Assembly: GCF_000684975.1 (NCBI RefSeq)
Contig: NZ_BAXZ01000010.1
Location: forward strand, 1-64,000
Direction of reading: 5' to 3'
Source: Paraburkholderia acidipaludis NBRC 101816
GTDB lineage: Bacteria; Pseudomonadota; Gammaproteobacteria; Burkholderiales; Burkholderiaceae
Length of the DNA: 64,000 nucleotides
In this document: piece by piece, positions 1 to 7,917 of the stretch
Layout: every line of letters begins with the position of its first letter
Numbering within the stretch: the stretch's first letter is position 1
Notes under the pieces: model-generated
What the model was told of the DNA's origin: nothing
Database searches by the model: none
What the model saw: the letters and a program-made list of their open reading frames with translations, nothing else
Position numbers and translations under genes: made by a program

Positions 1-747
1 TTCCTGTCGCTGATGGGTGAACTCGGCAAGCCCGCGTGGACAATCGAAATGGAGCGTATCAGGAAGCTGCAATGGTGGGACAAGGTGAAGACTGTCAAGG
101 GTTTCCCGGCTGATCCTGACGTGTGGCACATGCACCCGATTGGGCTGGTGGGAAATTTCTTTAAATCGGGAAGCAGCCTTGATGAATTGATTCGAAAGAT
201 CGGGGATATTATCTCCGGCGGTGAAGGTGGATATGAATCATATAACACTGGAACAAACGGGCCTCATGGCGCAGTAGGTCATTCATATATGACAAGACCG
301 AAGGGGACTGTTACTGGAAAAACAATAAATGAAATTCTTGCAACGGAGCATCTCTCTTATACAGATCCCGCGAGATTTTATACAACAGGCAAATATCAAA
401 CAATCATCCCGACTCTCCGGGAGGGAATGATCAAGCTGGGCTTAACCGGAGACGAGAAATATGACGAGGACATGCAAGAACGGATGTTTAGCGATTTCTT
501 AATTGCTCATGCTGGCAAAGGTGTTTTGGCCAAGTTCATTAAGCAAGGCGTCGGAACGATAGATGATGCTCAATATGCGGCATCCAAAGAGTGGGCGTCT
601 ATTGCCGCCCCTGTTAACTGTCATATAAAGGATGGAAGAGTCTCGGACGGGACACTCTCCTATTACGAAGGGGCAAATAATCACGCATTTATGCCGTCCA
701 CAAATAAACTCCGGGATATTCTTGTTGAAATCTCACAATCACGTTGA
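1..747 (+). CDS. Type VI secretion-type lysozyme-like effector, C-terminal part (5' end outside window)
   Basis: The frame is open from the first base, so the true start lies upstream; the first internal ATG is at 13. The visible part begins with a segment containing RIRKLQWWDKV and HPIGLVGNF, which I recall preceding toxin domains in Burkholderia VgrG-linked effectors. A lysozyme-like domain follows. GGEGGYESYN, with Glu71 counted from the ATG at 13, is a candidate catalytic acid, and GKYQTIIPTL resembles the GKYQ/GRYQ motif of muramidases and lytic transglycosylases. The likely role is cleavage of peptidoglycan glycan strands in the periplasm of a rival cell. The gene ends 6 bases before a secreted small protein, the usual effector/immunity arrangement. 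G+C is visibly lower than in the chromosome, which suggests transfer. Family assignment is by motif only. Confidence 0.7.
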   Translation, partial: FLSLMGELGKPAWTIEMERIRKLQWWDKVKTVKGFPADPDVWHMHPIGLVGNFFKSGSSLDELIRKIGDIISGGEGGYESYNTGTNGPHGAVGHSYMTRPKGTVTGKTINEILATEHLSYTDPARFYTTGKYQTIIPTLREGMIKLGLTGDEKYDEDMQERMFSDFLIAHAGKGVLAKFIKQGVGTIDDAQYAASKEWASIAAPVNCHIKDGRVSDGTLSYYEGANNHAFMPSTNKLRDILVEISQSR

Positions 748-753
748 CATAGA

Positions 754-1287
754 ATGAAGAAAATCACTCGCCTATTCTTTCTGATTGTTGTATATGGTAT
801 TGGCGCTGTAACGTGCCACGCCAAGTCATTGACAAATACGATCAATCATCCATTCGATCACGTTGAAATCGCTTATTCTCATAATTACGAGTGCTCTTTT
901 ATGTATTCGCCCATTGATTTTTGTGACGAGAGGCATGTATCAGAAATCAAAGGCGCGATTGCCAATCAGGTTGCAAATTTTTATGGGCATTACATTCTTC
1001 TGAAGATAAAAGAGTGGCGTCCTTCCGAGTACTACGGCGATAGCCTGGTGATCATTGATGCCCAAACTGGAGTTGCCTATCCGATGCCATTTGACTACTA
1101 CACTGGTTCGGTCAATATGGGAAATTCAAAGAAAATGGGAAAGCCAAGGCTGACTTTCTCTGCGGACAGCAACAAGATATGCATTGATGGTTCAATACTC
1201 GTTTATCGAGCTACCACGAACGGGAAATTTTGCTTCGAATTCGAAGGGAATAAATTTTCAGGCTATCAAACCGATTATATGAATTAA
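754..1287 (+). CDS. Probable periplasmic immunity protein for the upstream effector
   Basis: A 177-residue protein starting 6 bases after the effector stop. Residues 1-23 form a signal peptide: a KKITR basic start, a hydrophobic core and a CHA/KS cleavage site. No good lipobox is present, so a soluble periplasmic protein is expected. The mature part has several cysteines (for example in NYECSF and DFCDE, and near the C-terminus in KICID and KFCFE), compatible with disulfides. Secretion, small size, tight coupling to a lysozyme-like effector and shared low G+C all suggest it blocks that effector in the periplasm. No catalytic motif was recognised. No clear Shine-Dalgarno sequence precedes the ATG, so coupling to the upstream stop is likely. 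Immunity function is inferred from context. Confidence 0.6.
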   Translation: MKKITRLFFLIVVYGIGAVTCHAKSLTNTINHPFDHVEIAYSHNYECSFMYSPIDFCDERHVSEIKGAIANQVANFYGHYILLKIKEWRPSEYYGDSLVIIDAQTGVAYPMPFDYYTGSVNMGNSKKMGKPRLTFSADSNKICIDGSILVYRATTNGKFCFEFEGNKFSGYQTDYMN

Positions 1288-1321
1288 TGAAGGCCTAAGT
1301 ATCTGTGCCTAAGGGGACTGT

Positions 1322-2017
1322 ATGTCACGTGAAAAGCCTATTTTCCGGCAGCACGCCATGAATGTCGTGCTGCGGTATGCGGACCCCTGGGCAATGGAGT
1401 ACGTGGAACCAGCGTTCTCTGGCGACCCTGACACGGCCCTGGAACTGGCCGTTGCACTCAGCAACGACAAGCGCGGCGCGGTGGCCGTGGCAATGTGGGA
1501 TGCAAAGATACCCCGGCCCGCGTTTCGCATGTACCTGGAGGCGGTCTGGGAACACGACTACGCCAGGCTGATTGGCGCTGCCGGGACGCGCCGCCGCCTG
1601 GCGGCAATGTTCCGGTATGCAGCGTTTCCCCTGCCGGACTTCATGGGCGAAACAGTGCACATCTGGCGCGGCACATCCGGCGCGTCGGTGAGCCTGGCGC
1701 GAACCGGCTATAGCTGGACACTCGACCACGATATCGCCTGCTGGTTCGCCATGCGCTTTGCCAACCCGGCGAGACAGCCGCTGGTGCTGGCGGCGGACGT
1801 GCCGCGAGCGGACATAGTGATATACACGAACGAGCGCGAAGAAGCGGAAGCCGTGCTGATGCGCCCGCCAGCCGCGAGCGTGGACGGCACGCCCGAAGAC
1901 TGGCAACGCCACTATGAGGCGGTGCAGGCTGCGCGCCGCCATGCAAGCCTTCCTGCGGAATCCCCGTGGTGGTGCCACGAATCAGGATCTCTCCGCCAGC
2001 AACCCTTCCGGGGTTGA
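1322..2017 (+). CDS. Hypothetical protein with ADP-ribosyltransferase-like R-S-E signature
   Basis: A 231-residue GC-rich gene, unlike its two AT-richer neighbours. It has no signal peptide or membrane segment. The C-terminal half carries elements in the order expected of R-S-E type mono-ADP-ribosyltransferases: Arg116 in HIWRGTS, a Ser-Trp-Thr strand (131-133) in GYSWTLDHD, and Glu174-Ala-Glu176 followed by VLMRPP, resembling the E-x-E then V-L-x-P-P end of the ARTT loop. The N-terminal 100 residues are helical and unrecognised. Similar proteins are, as I recall, carried by Burkholderia phages and islands. The gene lies between the effector/immunity pair and tRNA-Pro. It could instead be a non-enzymatic phage protein; I have no alignment to support the fold. 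Confidence 0.5.
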   Translation: MSREKPIFRQHAMNVVLRYADPWAMEYVEPAFSGDPDTALELAVALSNDKRGAVAVAMWDAKIPRPAFRMYLEAVWEHDYARLIGAAGTRRRLAAMFRYAAFPLPDFMGETVHIWRGTSGASVSLARTGYSWTLDHDIACWFAMRFANPARQPLVLAADVPRADIVIYTNEREEAEAVLMRPPAASVDGTPEDWQRHYEAVQAARRHASLPAESPWWCHESGSLRQQPFRG

Positions 2018-2057
2018 TTGAATTTGTCTACACAGTGCCTACACGGACCCAGAAAGC

Positions 2058-2085
2058 AAAAAGCCCATCCGGTTAAGGATGGGCT
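2058..2085 (-). terminator. Rho-independent terminator of tRNA-Pro
   Basis: On the minus strand AGCCCATCC, a 6-base loop and GGATGGGCT form a perfect 9-bp stem followed by a run of T. It lies 16 bases beyond the 3' CCA of tRNA-Pro and would end its transcript at the accessory-region side. Confidence 0.85.
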
Positions 2086-2101
2086 AAGTGCTTGAAACTA
2101 T

Positions 2102-2178
2102 TGGTCGGAGCGATAGGATTCGAACCTACGACCCTCTGATCCCAAATCAGATGCGCTACCAGGCTGCGCTACGCTCCG
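2102..2178 (-). tRNA. tRNA-Pro (UGG anticodon)
   Basis: A 77-nt cloverleaf on the minus strand. The 7-bp acceptor stem pairs CGGAGCG with CGCTCCG, the discriminator is A and CCA is encoded. The anticodon loop reads TTTGGGA with TGG in the middle, and the T arm contains GGTTCGAATCC. The 3' end faces the atypical genes at 1-2017, as expected for a tRNA used as an integration site. Confidence 0.95.
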
Positions 2179-2189
2179 ACGAATCAGAG

Positions 2190-2218
2190 ATTGTAACGGC
2201 CCCACCTTCCCCCGTCAA
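2190..2218 (-). promoter_or_regulatory. Sigma70 promoter of tRNA-Pro
   Basis: The minus strand reads TTGACG, 17 bases, TACAAT, ending 11 bases before the first base of tRNA-Pro. Both boxes are one mismatch from consensus. Confidence 0.75.
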
Positions 2219-2315
2219 ACTGCGCCGCCGCGCCTTGCTCCAGCCACCCCGGGCGTGCAAGATGCGGGGATCGGGCAATCGACCTGACCTACGCCGCTCG
2301 ATCCAGGAGACGCCA

Positions 2316-2780
2316 ATGCACCTCATCCTCTGGCGCCACGCCGAAGCCGAAGACTTTGCTGCCAGCGATCTCGCCCGCCAGCTCACCACGCGCGGGCGCA
2401 AGCAGGCGCAGAGCACGGCGAAGTGGCTACGCGCCCGTCTGCCCGACGACACCCTCATCCTCGCGAGCCCCGCTACCCGCACGATCCAGACCGCCGAAGC
2501 GCTGACGGACCAGTATCGCGTCGTGCGCGAACTCGCGCCCAACGCGAGCGTCGATGCCGTGCTCGCCGCAGCAGGCTGGCCGCAGGGCGCCGCACCCACG
2601 GTCCTCATCGTCGGCCATCAGCCCACACTCGGCGAAGTGGCGGCGCGCCTCCTCTCCAGCGGACAAGATCCGCGTAGCTGGGCGCTGAAAAAGGGCGCCG
2701 TGGTCTGGCTCGCCAGCCGCGAGCGCAACGGCGGCGAGCAGGCCGTCCTGCACGCCGCGATCACACCGGACCTGATCTAG
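2316..2780 (+). CDS. sixA: Phosphohistidine phosphatase SixA
   Basis: A 154-residue histidine-phosphatase-superfamily protein. The N-terminal LILWRHAEAE is the RH(G/A) catalytic motif with the nucleophilic histidine. SPATRTIQTAEAL carries the second arginine and GHQPTLGEVA the second catalytic histidine. SixA removes phosphate from phosphohistidine on His-phosphotransfer proteins such as the phosphotransferase NPr or ArcB domains; the substrate here is unknown. The length matches the family (about 150-160 residues). AGGAG lies 6 bases before the chosen ATG, although the frame is open further upstream through the tRNA. It is transcribed away from tRNA-Pro and is the first chromosomal gene after the accessory region. 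Confidence 0.85.
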   Translation: MHLILWRHAEAEDFAASDLARQLTTRGRKQAQSTAKWLRARLPDDTLILASPATRTIQTAEALTDQYRVVRELAPNASVDAVLAAAGWPQGAAPTVLIVGHQPTLGEVAARLLSSGQDPRSWALKKGAVVWLASRERNGGEQAVLHAAITPDLI

Positions 2781-2935
2781 TCGGCAGCACCATCACAGCC
2801 GCCCGCCCCGCGGGCGCGCCACCCAGGCCCCTGCCGCCCGCTACGACGGCAACAGCCACTTCGGTTGCCCAGGCATTGCCAGGCATCCGGCGCAGTCCCT
2901 CCCCACCTACACCCACCTTACGCGCAGTCACCGAA

Positions 2936-2963
2936 TCGTCATTGCACTGCCATGTAACCGTAA
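2936..2963 (+). promoter_or_regulatory. Candidate Pho box upstream of olsB
   Basis: Three 6-base units spaced exactly 11 bases apart, TCGTCA, CTGCCA and CCGTAA, resemble the PhoB half-site CTGTCA (TCGTCAT and CTGCCAT are the best). The array ends 57 bases before the olsB ATG. Inferred by eye; the third unit is poor. Confidence 0.45.
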
Positions 2964-3019
2964 CCGCGCCTTACTACATTTGCCGGAAAAGTTCCGTTAC
3001 CTCTCGACCAGGACGCCCC

Positions 3020-3838
3020 ATGCGAGATCTGCCGACGCCCATCCTGCCGCTCGCCCCGACGTTGTTCGAGACGAACCGCCGCCTGCCGCGCGCCGAAGAG
3101 ACGGTCACCGCGCAGCATCGCCTGCAGGTGGCCTGGGCTCGCAGCGACGAAGAGCTGCGCGAAGCCCAGCGCCTGCGCTACCGTGTGTTCGCCGAGGAAA
3201 TGGGCGCACGTCTCACGGGCCCGGCCGGCCTCGATGTCGACGCATTCGACCACTACTGCGATCACCTGCTCGTGCGCGATCTCGACACGCTCAAGGTCGT
3301 CGGCACCTACCGCGTGCTGCCGCCGCACGAAGCCACGCGCGTCGGCCGCCTCTACGCCGAGAGCGAATTCGACATCTCGCGTCTGGCTCATCTGCGCCCG
3401 AAGATGGTCGAAGTGGGTCGCTCCTGTGTGCACCCCGACTACCGCAGCGGCGGCGTCATCATGTCGCTGTGGGGCGGGCTTGGCGCCTATATGACGCACA
3501 ACGGCTACGAAACGATGCTCGGCTGCGCGAGCGTCTCGATGGCCGACGGCGGCCACTACGCCGCCAACCTCTACGCCTCGCTCGGCGCGAATGCGCTGAC
3601 GGCGCCCGAATATCGCGCGTTCCCCCATACGCCGCTGCCGGTCGAGGAACTGCGCACAGGCGCTCCGGCCGTGCCGCCGCCGCTCGTCAAGGGCTATCTG
3701 CGCCTCGGCGCGAAGATCTGCGGCGCGCCCGCCTGGGATCCCGACTTCAACTGCGCCGACTTCCTTACGCTCTTCCGTCTTTCGGAAATCAACGAACGCT
3801 ACGCGCGCCACTTCCTCGGCGAGACAGCCGGGCACTAG
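3020..3838 (+). CDS. olsB: L-ornithine N-alpha-acyltransferase OlsB-like (GNAT superfamily)
   Basis: A 272-residue acyltransferase. Residues 50-210 are the N-acyl-amino-acid synthase/GNAT-like domain: EAQRLRYRVFAEEMGA, then DHLLVRD and VVGTYRVLP, then VEVGRSCVHPDYRSG. This pattern is typical of OlsB, which transfers a 3-hydroxyacyl group from ACP to ornithine in the first step of ornithine lipid synthesis at the membrane. Ornithine lipids replace phospholipids when phosphate is short, which fits its place beside ppk/ppx and the pst-phoBR operon and the Pho-box-like repeats upstream. The ATG was chosen because the family begins shortly before the RYRVF block; the Shine-Dalgarno (AGGA) is modest. 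No olsA is visible in the window. It could be another amino-acid N-acyltransferase. Confidence 0.8.
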   Translation: MRDLPTPILPLAPTLFETNRRLPRAEETVTAQHRLQVAWARSDEELREAQRLRYRVFAEEMGARLTGPAGLDVDAFDHYCDHLLVRDLDTLKVVGTYRVLPPHEATRVGRLYAESEFDISRLAHLRPKMVEVGRSCVHPDYRSGGVIMSLWGGLGAYMTHNGYETMLGCASVSMADGGHYAANLYASLGANALTAPEYRAFPHTPLPVEELRTGAPAVPPPLVKGYLRLGAKICGAPAWDPDFNCADFLTLFRLSEINERYARHFLGETAGH

Positions 3839-3847
3839 GCGCAAACG

Positions 3848-3906
3848 CTGCCGCGCACGCGGCAGTGCAGGAAGCAGAAATACAATGCCCGGCTCGCAGG
3901 CCGGGC
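3848..3906. terminator. Pair of hairpins between convergent olsB and ppx
   Basis: Two G+C-rich inverted repeats lie between the convergent stops: CTGCCGCG/CGCGGCAG (3848-3865) and GCCCGGC/GCCGGGC (3887-3906). Neither has a strong U run, so they are likely weak or factor-assisted terminators serving both directions. Confidence 0.4.
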
Positions 3907-3933
3907 GTCTCATTGCAGATACCGCGAAAACGA

Positions 3934-5514
3934 TCAGTCCTCCGTATAAACCACGCGATACGGCATGCCGATCTTGCCCCACTCCGCCGCTTCCTGCACG
4001 AGGTTGTAATCGGTGAGCGGATTGTTCTGGACCCACGCGTTGGGCAGGCGCACTTCATAGCCGCTGCCGTCCTGCGCGACCGCGATCTCGGGCAACCCGA
4101 CGTCGGCGCGCCGGCGGCACAGCAGCGTCGCGAGACGCAGGCAAAACAGCAGCGGCCATTGCACGTCGCGCGTCTGCGAAAGCTTGCCGAGCTTGCCGAC
4201 GTGACCGAGCACGAGTGCCGCGAGCCGCGCCTGGTCGGTGCGCGAGAAACCCGGCATGTCGGCGTTGCTGGCGATATAGGCCGAGTGCTTGTGGTACGCG
4301 CTGTGCGAAATCGAGAGGCCGATCTCGTGCAGCGACGCGGCCCAGCCGAGGAACATGCGGCTTTCCTCCAGGCGCTCCTCGTCGGACTCGCCAAGCTGGT
4401 CGTAGAAGCGTATGGCCAGTTCGCCGATACGCCCCGCCTGCGCGCGATCGACGCCATAGCGGCGCATGAAGCCCTCCACCGTGACCGTGCGCATGTCCTC
4501 GTGCTGCGAACGCCCGAGCAGGTCGTAGAGAACGCCAAGGCGCAGTGCGGCGTCGGTGGTATCGGCATAGTCGATGCCGAGCTCCTCGAACACGGCGATC
4601 ATGATCGAGAGGCCGCCCGCCAGCACCGGAATGCGGTCGGGCTTGAGCGCGACAAGCTTCAGGCGGTTGACATTCTCGGCCTTGATGAGCGCGCGCTTGA
4701 GCCGCTCGAGGCCGCCGCGCGTGATGCCGTGCGTGATGCCCGGGTCGTTGAAGCCGTTTGCCTCGACGAGTTCGGCGAGCGCGCGCGCGGTGCCCGAAGA
4801 ACCGATCGCCTGTTCCCAGCCGGTCTTGCGGTAGTCGCCGGAGATGATCTGGATTTCGCGCGTGGCCGCGAGTTCGGCCTGGCGCATCGTGTATTCGTCG
4901 ACGTTGCCCGACGGGAAGAACTGGCGGCTGTGACTCACGCAGCCGATATAGAGGCTCTCCATGCGGATAGGCGTGTAGTGCGCGCCGATGATGAACTCGG
5001 TGGACCCCCCGCCGATATCGACCACGAGCCGCTTGCCCGCGCTCGCCGGCACCGAATGCGCGGCGCCTGCGTAAATGAGGCGCGCTTCTTCGCGCCCCGC
5101 GATCACTTCGATCGGGAAGCCGAGCGCGCTTTCGGCCTCGACAAGAAACTCGCGCGAGTTCTTGGCGACGCGCAGCGTGTTGGTCGCGACCGCGCGCACG
5201 TGATCGGGATGAAAGTCGCGCAGACGTTCGCCGAAGCGCTTGAGAGCGTCCCAGCCGCGCACCTGCGAGGCGCGGTCGAGCATCTTGTCCCTGGAGAGGC
5301 CGGCGGCAAGGCGCACCGGCTCGCGCAGGGCGTCGACGGGGTAGATCTGGCTGCCGGCTTCGGTCTCTTCGACCCGACCAACGATCAGACGAAAACTGTT
5401 GGAACCAAGATCAACGGCGGCAAGCAGTTGCGGGTTGGTGACCATCGAGGGGGCGGGCTCCATGCGTGCGAGCGCGGCCATTCGGGCAGCGGCCGCGCTG
5501 TTCAAATGTGTCAT
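3934..5514 (-). CDS. ppx: Exopolyphosphatase Ppx/GppA
   Basis: Releases orthophosphate from the ends of polyphosphate chains. The N-terminal domain has the sugar-kinase-like phosphate-binding motif AAVDLGSNSFRL and the second loop VVDIGGGSTEF; the C-terminal half is the helical HD-like region typical of long Ppx proteins. With this ATG the protein has 526 residues. A later ATG at 5445, only 8 residues before AAVDLG, gives 503 residues and is equally plausible, and the frame is open to 5550; none has a good Shine-Dalgarno sequence. The gene is divergent from ppk, sharing about 200 bases of regulatory DNA, so synthesis and breakdown of polyphosphate are encoded back to back next to the phosphate operon. 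Confidence 0.93.
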   Translation of the reverse strand: MTHLNSAAAARMAALARMEPAPSMVTNPQLLAAVDLGSNSFRLIVGRVEETEAGSQIYPVDALREPVRLAAGLSRDKMLDRASQVRGWDALKRFGERLRDFHPDHVRAVATNTLRVAKNSREFLVEAESALGFPIEVIAGREEARLIYAGAAHSVPASAGKRLVVDIGGGSTEFIIGAHYTPIRMESLYIGCVSHSRQFFPSGNVDEYTMRQAELAATREIQIISGDYRKTGWEQAIGSSGTARALAELVEANGFNDPGITHGITRGGLERLKRALIKAENVNRLKLVALKPDRIPVLAGGLSIMIAVFEELGIDYADTTDAALRLGVLYDLLGRSQHEDMRTVTVEGFMRRYGVDRAQAGRIGELAIRFYDQLGESDEERLEESRMFLGWAASLHEIGLSISHSAYHKHSAYIASNADMPGFSRTDQARLAALVLGHVGKLGKLSQTRDVQWPLLFCLRLATLLCRRRADVGLPEIAVAQDGSGYEVRLPNAWVQNNPLTDYNLVQEAAEWGKIGMPYRVVYTED

Positions 5515-5649
5515 TTTAAGCGTACCCGCTTTCACAATGTCGCTCCTCATGCCAGCAAGGATGAACTAGTGAGCATGAACCACTGTGCATCATTACCATC
5601 CGGGTTGTCTTTTTCGTGAAAATGCAGCGTAAAATTTATGACACTGCGA

Positions 5650-5677
5650 ATGTCACGATAAAGTCACCAAACTGTGC
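5650..5677 (+). promoter_or_regulatory. Candidate Pho box of ppk
   Basis: ATGTCA, AAGTCA and CTGTGC are phased exactly 11 bases apart, as in PhoB direct repeats. The array lies 53 bases before the chosen ppk ATG and in the ppx-ppk divergent region. A GTG that would extend ppk falls inside it, which favours the later start. Confidence 0.5.
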
Positions 5678-5730
5678 GAATTTCCGAGCGTCTGTTCGAA
5701 TCCAAACCTGACATTCAGTTTTCATTGCCG

Positions 5731-7794
5731 ATGTCCATCCGCTACCCCTTACTCAATCGCGAGCTGGGCATTCTGGGATTCAACGAGCGCGTGCTCGCGC
5801 AAGCGGCCGACCCCGCGGTCCCCCTGCTCGAACGCCTGCGCTTCATCTGTATCACCAGCAGCAATCTCGACGAATTCTTCGAAGTCCGTATGGCCGGGCT
5901 TCAGGAGCAAATGCGCGACAACCCGGGCGCGCTTTCTCCCGACGGTATGTCCCTGCAGCACGTGTACGACCTCGTGGTCGAGCGCGCGCAGCGGCTCGTG
6001 CACCGCCAGTACAGCATGCTGCACGATACCGTGTTGCCGGCCCTCGAGCAGGAAGGCATCTACTTTCACGGCACCGACGCCTGGAACGAAGCGCAGACCG
6101 AGTGGGCGCGCCGCATCTTCCTCGACGAATTGCTGCCCGTGCTCACGCCGATCGGGCTCGACCCCGCGCACCCGTTCCCGCGCGTGCTCAACAAGAGCCT
6201 GAACTTCGTCGTCGAGCTCGAAGGCAAGGACGCCTTCGGCCGCCAGGCCGTCATGGGCATCGTACAGGCGCCGCGCGCGCTGCCGCGCCTCGTGCGCATG
6301 CCGCAGGAACTCTCGGGCTTCCAGCATGGCTTCGTGCTGCTCGGCTCGCTGCTGCAGCGCTTCATCGGCGAGCTGTTCCCGGGGCTCGTCGTGCGCAGCT
6401 GCAACCAGTTCCGCATCACGCGCAACAGCGAGCTCTTCGTCGACGAAGACGAAATCACGAATCTGCGCGTTGCGCTGCAGGGCGAACTGCCCGCGCGGCA
6501 CCTGGGCAACGCGGTGCGCCTCGAAGTGTCGGCCGACACGCCGGTGCAGCTCGTGAAGCGTCTGCTCGACGAAAGCGGCCTCACCGAAAAGGACTGCTAT
6601 TACGTCGACGGCCCCGTGAATCTCGTGCGTCTCATGCAGTTGCCCGAGATGGTGGACCGCCCCGACCTCAAGTTCGTGCCGCACGTACCGGCGATTCCGA
6701 AACGCATCGCCGCGAACAGCAATCTGTTCGACGTGATCGACCAGGGCGACGTGCTGCTGCATCATCCGTACGAAAGCTTCCAGCCCGTGCTGGAGCTGCT
6801 GCTGCAGGCCGCGAACGATCCGAACGTGGTCGCGATCAAGCAGACCATCTACCGCACCGGCACCGATTCCCCGCTGATGGACGCGCTCATGCAGGCCGCG
6901 CGCAACGGCAAGGAAGTGACGGTGGTGGTGGAGCTGCTCGCGCGCTTCGACGAGGAAACCAACATCAATTGGGCCTCGCAGCTCGAAGCCGTGGGCGCGC
7001 ACGTGGTCTACGGCGTGGTGGGCCACAAGTGCCACGCAAAAATGATGCTGATCGTGCGCCGCGTGGCCCAGAACGGCCGCATGGTGCTGCGCCGCTACGT
7101 GCACCTCGGCACGGGCAATTATCACCCGCGCACGGCACGCCTCTATACGGACTTCGGTCTCCTGACTTCCCAGCCGAAGATCTGCGAGGACGTGCATCAC
7201 GTGTTCCAGCAGTTGACCGGTATCGGCGGCGAACTGCCGCTGCACGAGCTGTGGCAGTCGCCGTTCACGCTGCACCCGAAGCTGATCGAGGCCATACGCG
7301 CCGAGGCCCACGCGGCGCGCGCCGGCAAGAAGGCGCGCATTGTCGCGAAGATGAACGCGCTGCTCGAACCTTCCGTGATCGACGAGCTTTACGAGGCCTC
7401 GCAGGCCGGCGTGAAGATCGATCTGATCGTGCGCGGCGTCTGTTCGCTGAAACCCGGCGTGCCGGGCCTCTCCGAGAACATCACGGTGCGCTCGATCGTC
7501 GGGCGCTTCCTCGAGCATCACCGCATCTACTACTTCTATGCCGGCGGCGCGGAAAACGTCTATCTGTCGAGCGCCGACTGGATGGACCGCAACCTGTTCC
7601 GCCGCGTCGAAGTGGCTTTTCCGATCGACGACCGGCGCCTGAAGCGCCGCGTGATCGCCGAAGGCCTGTCGACCTTTCTCGGCGACAACCAGTCGGCGTG
7701 GCTCATGCAGAGCGATGGCCACTACCGGCGCCGCCGCGCGGGCAAGTCGGTGCGCAATGCGCAGTTGAACCTGCTCGCGAAGTTCTGCCCGTGA
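5731..7794 (+). CDS. ppk: Polyphosphate kinase Ppk1
   Basis: A 687-residue enzyme that reversibly polymerises the gamma phosphate of ATP into polyphosphate at the inner membrane. The start was chosen because MSIRYPLLNRELGILGFNER aligns with the N-terminus of E. coli Ppk and gives the family length of about 688. The N domain contains SSNLDEFFEVRMAG. The phospholipase-D-like catalytic domains contain GHKCHAKMM, whose second histidine is residue 435, equivalent to the autophosphorylated His435 of E. coli, and a second histidine-containing segment LEHHRIYYFYAGG. It is divergent from ppx, with a Pho-box-like array upstream and a shared terminator with phoR downstream. Confidence 0.97.
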   Translation: MSIRYPLLNRELGILGFNERVLAQAADPAVPLLERLRFICITSSNLDEFFEVRMAGLQEQMRDNPGALSPDGMSLQHVYDLVVERAQRLVHRQYSMLHDTVLPALEQEGIYFHGTDAWNEAQTEWARRIFLDELLPVLTPIGLDPAHPFPRVLNKSLNFVVELEGKDAFGRQAVMGIVQAPRALPRLVRMPQELSGFQHGFVLLGSLLQRFIGELFPGLVVRSCNQFRITRNSELFVDEDEITNLRVALQGELPARHLGNAVRLEVSADTPVQLVKRLLDESGLTEKDCYYVDGPVNLVRLMQLPEMVDRPDLKFVPHVPAIPKRIAANSNLFDVIDQGDVLLHHPYESFQPVLELLLQAANDPNVVAIKQTIYRTGTDSPLMDALMQAARNGKEVTVVVELLARFDEETNINWASQLEAVGAHVVYGVVGHKCHAKMMLIVRRVAQNGRMVLRRYVHLGTGNYHPRTARLYTDFGLLTSQPKICEDVHHVFQQLTGIGGELPLHELWQSPFTLHPKLIEAIRAEAHAARAGKKARIVAKMNALLEPSVIDELYEASQAGVKIDLIVRGVCSLKPGVPGLSENITVRSIVGRFLEHHRIYYFYAGGAENVYLSSADWMDRNLFRRVEVAFPIDDRRLKRRVIAEGLSTFLGDNQSAWLMQSDGHYRRRRAGKSVRNAQLNLLAKFCP

Positions 7795-7844
7795 CGCCAT
7801 AACGTTAATGCGCCGCGTCGCTTCATGCGGCGCGCCCCGCAAAC

Positions 7845-7881
7845 AAAAAGGCCGCGCAATTACGCATTGCGCGGCCTTTTT
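7845..7881. terminator. Bidirectional terminator between ppk and phoR
   Basis: GCCGCGCAAT and ATTGCGCGGC form a perfect 10-bp stem with a 5-base loop, flanked by A5 on one side and T5 on the other. It works for ppk on the plus strand and for the pst-pho operon on the minus strand. Confidence 0.9.
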
Positions 7882-7917
7882 ATCGCCCGGACGAAGCACG
7901 CCGTAAAGCGCGGCGCC

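Noticed and set aside
1..2100. A complete prophage
   Set aside because: No integrase, capsid, portal or lysis genes are visible; only an accessory fragment is in view.
2980..5619. An 879-codon plus-strand open frame across olsB and ppx
   Set aside because: It is antisense to ppx and out of frame with olsB, Arg/Ala-rich with no motif; a chance result of high G+C.
5749..7899. A 716-codon minus-strand frame opposite ppk
   Set aside because: Antisense to a well-supported enzyme; composition is His/Ala/Arg-rich as expected from the reverse complement.
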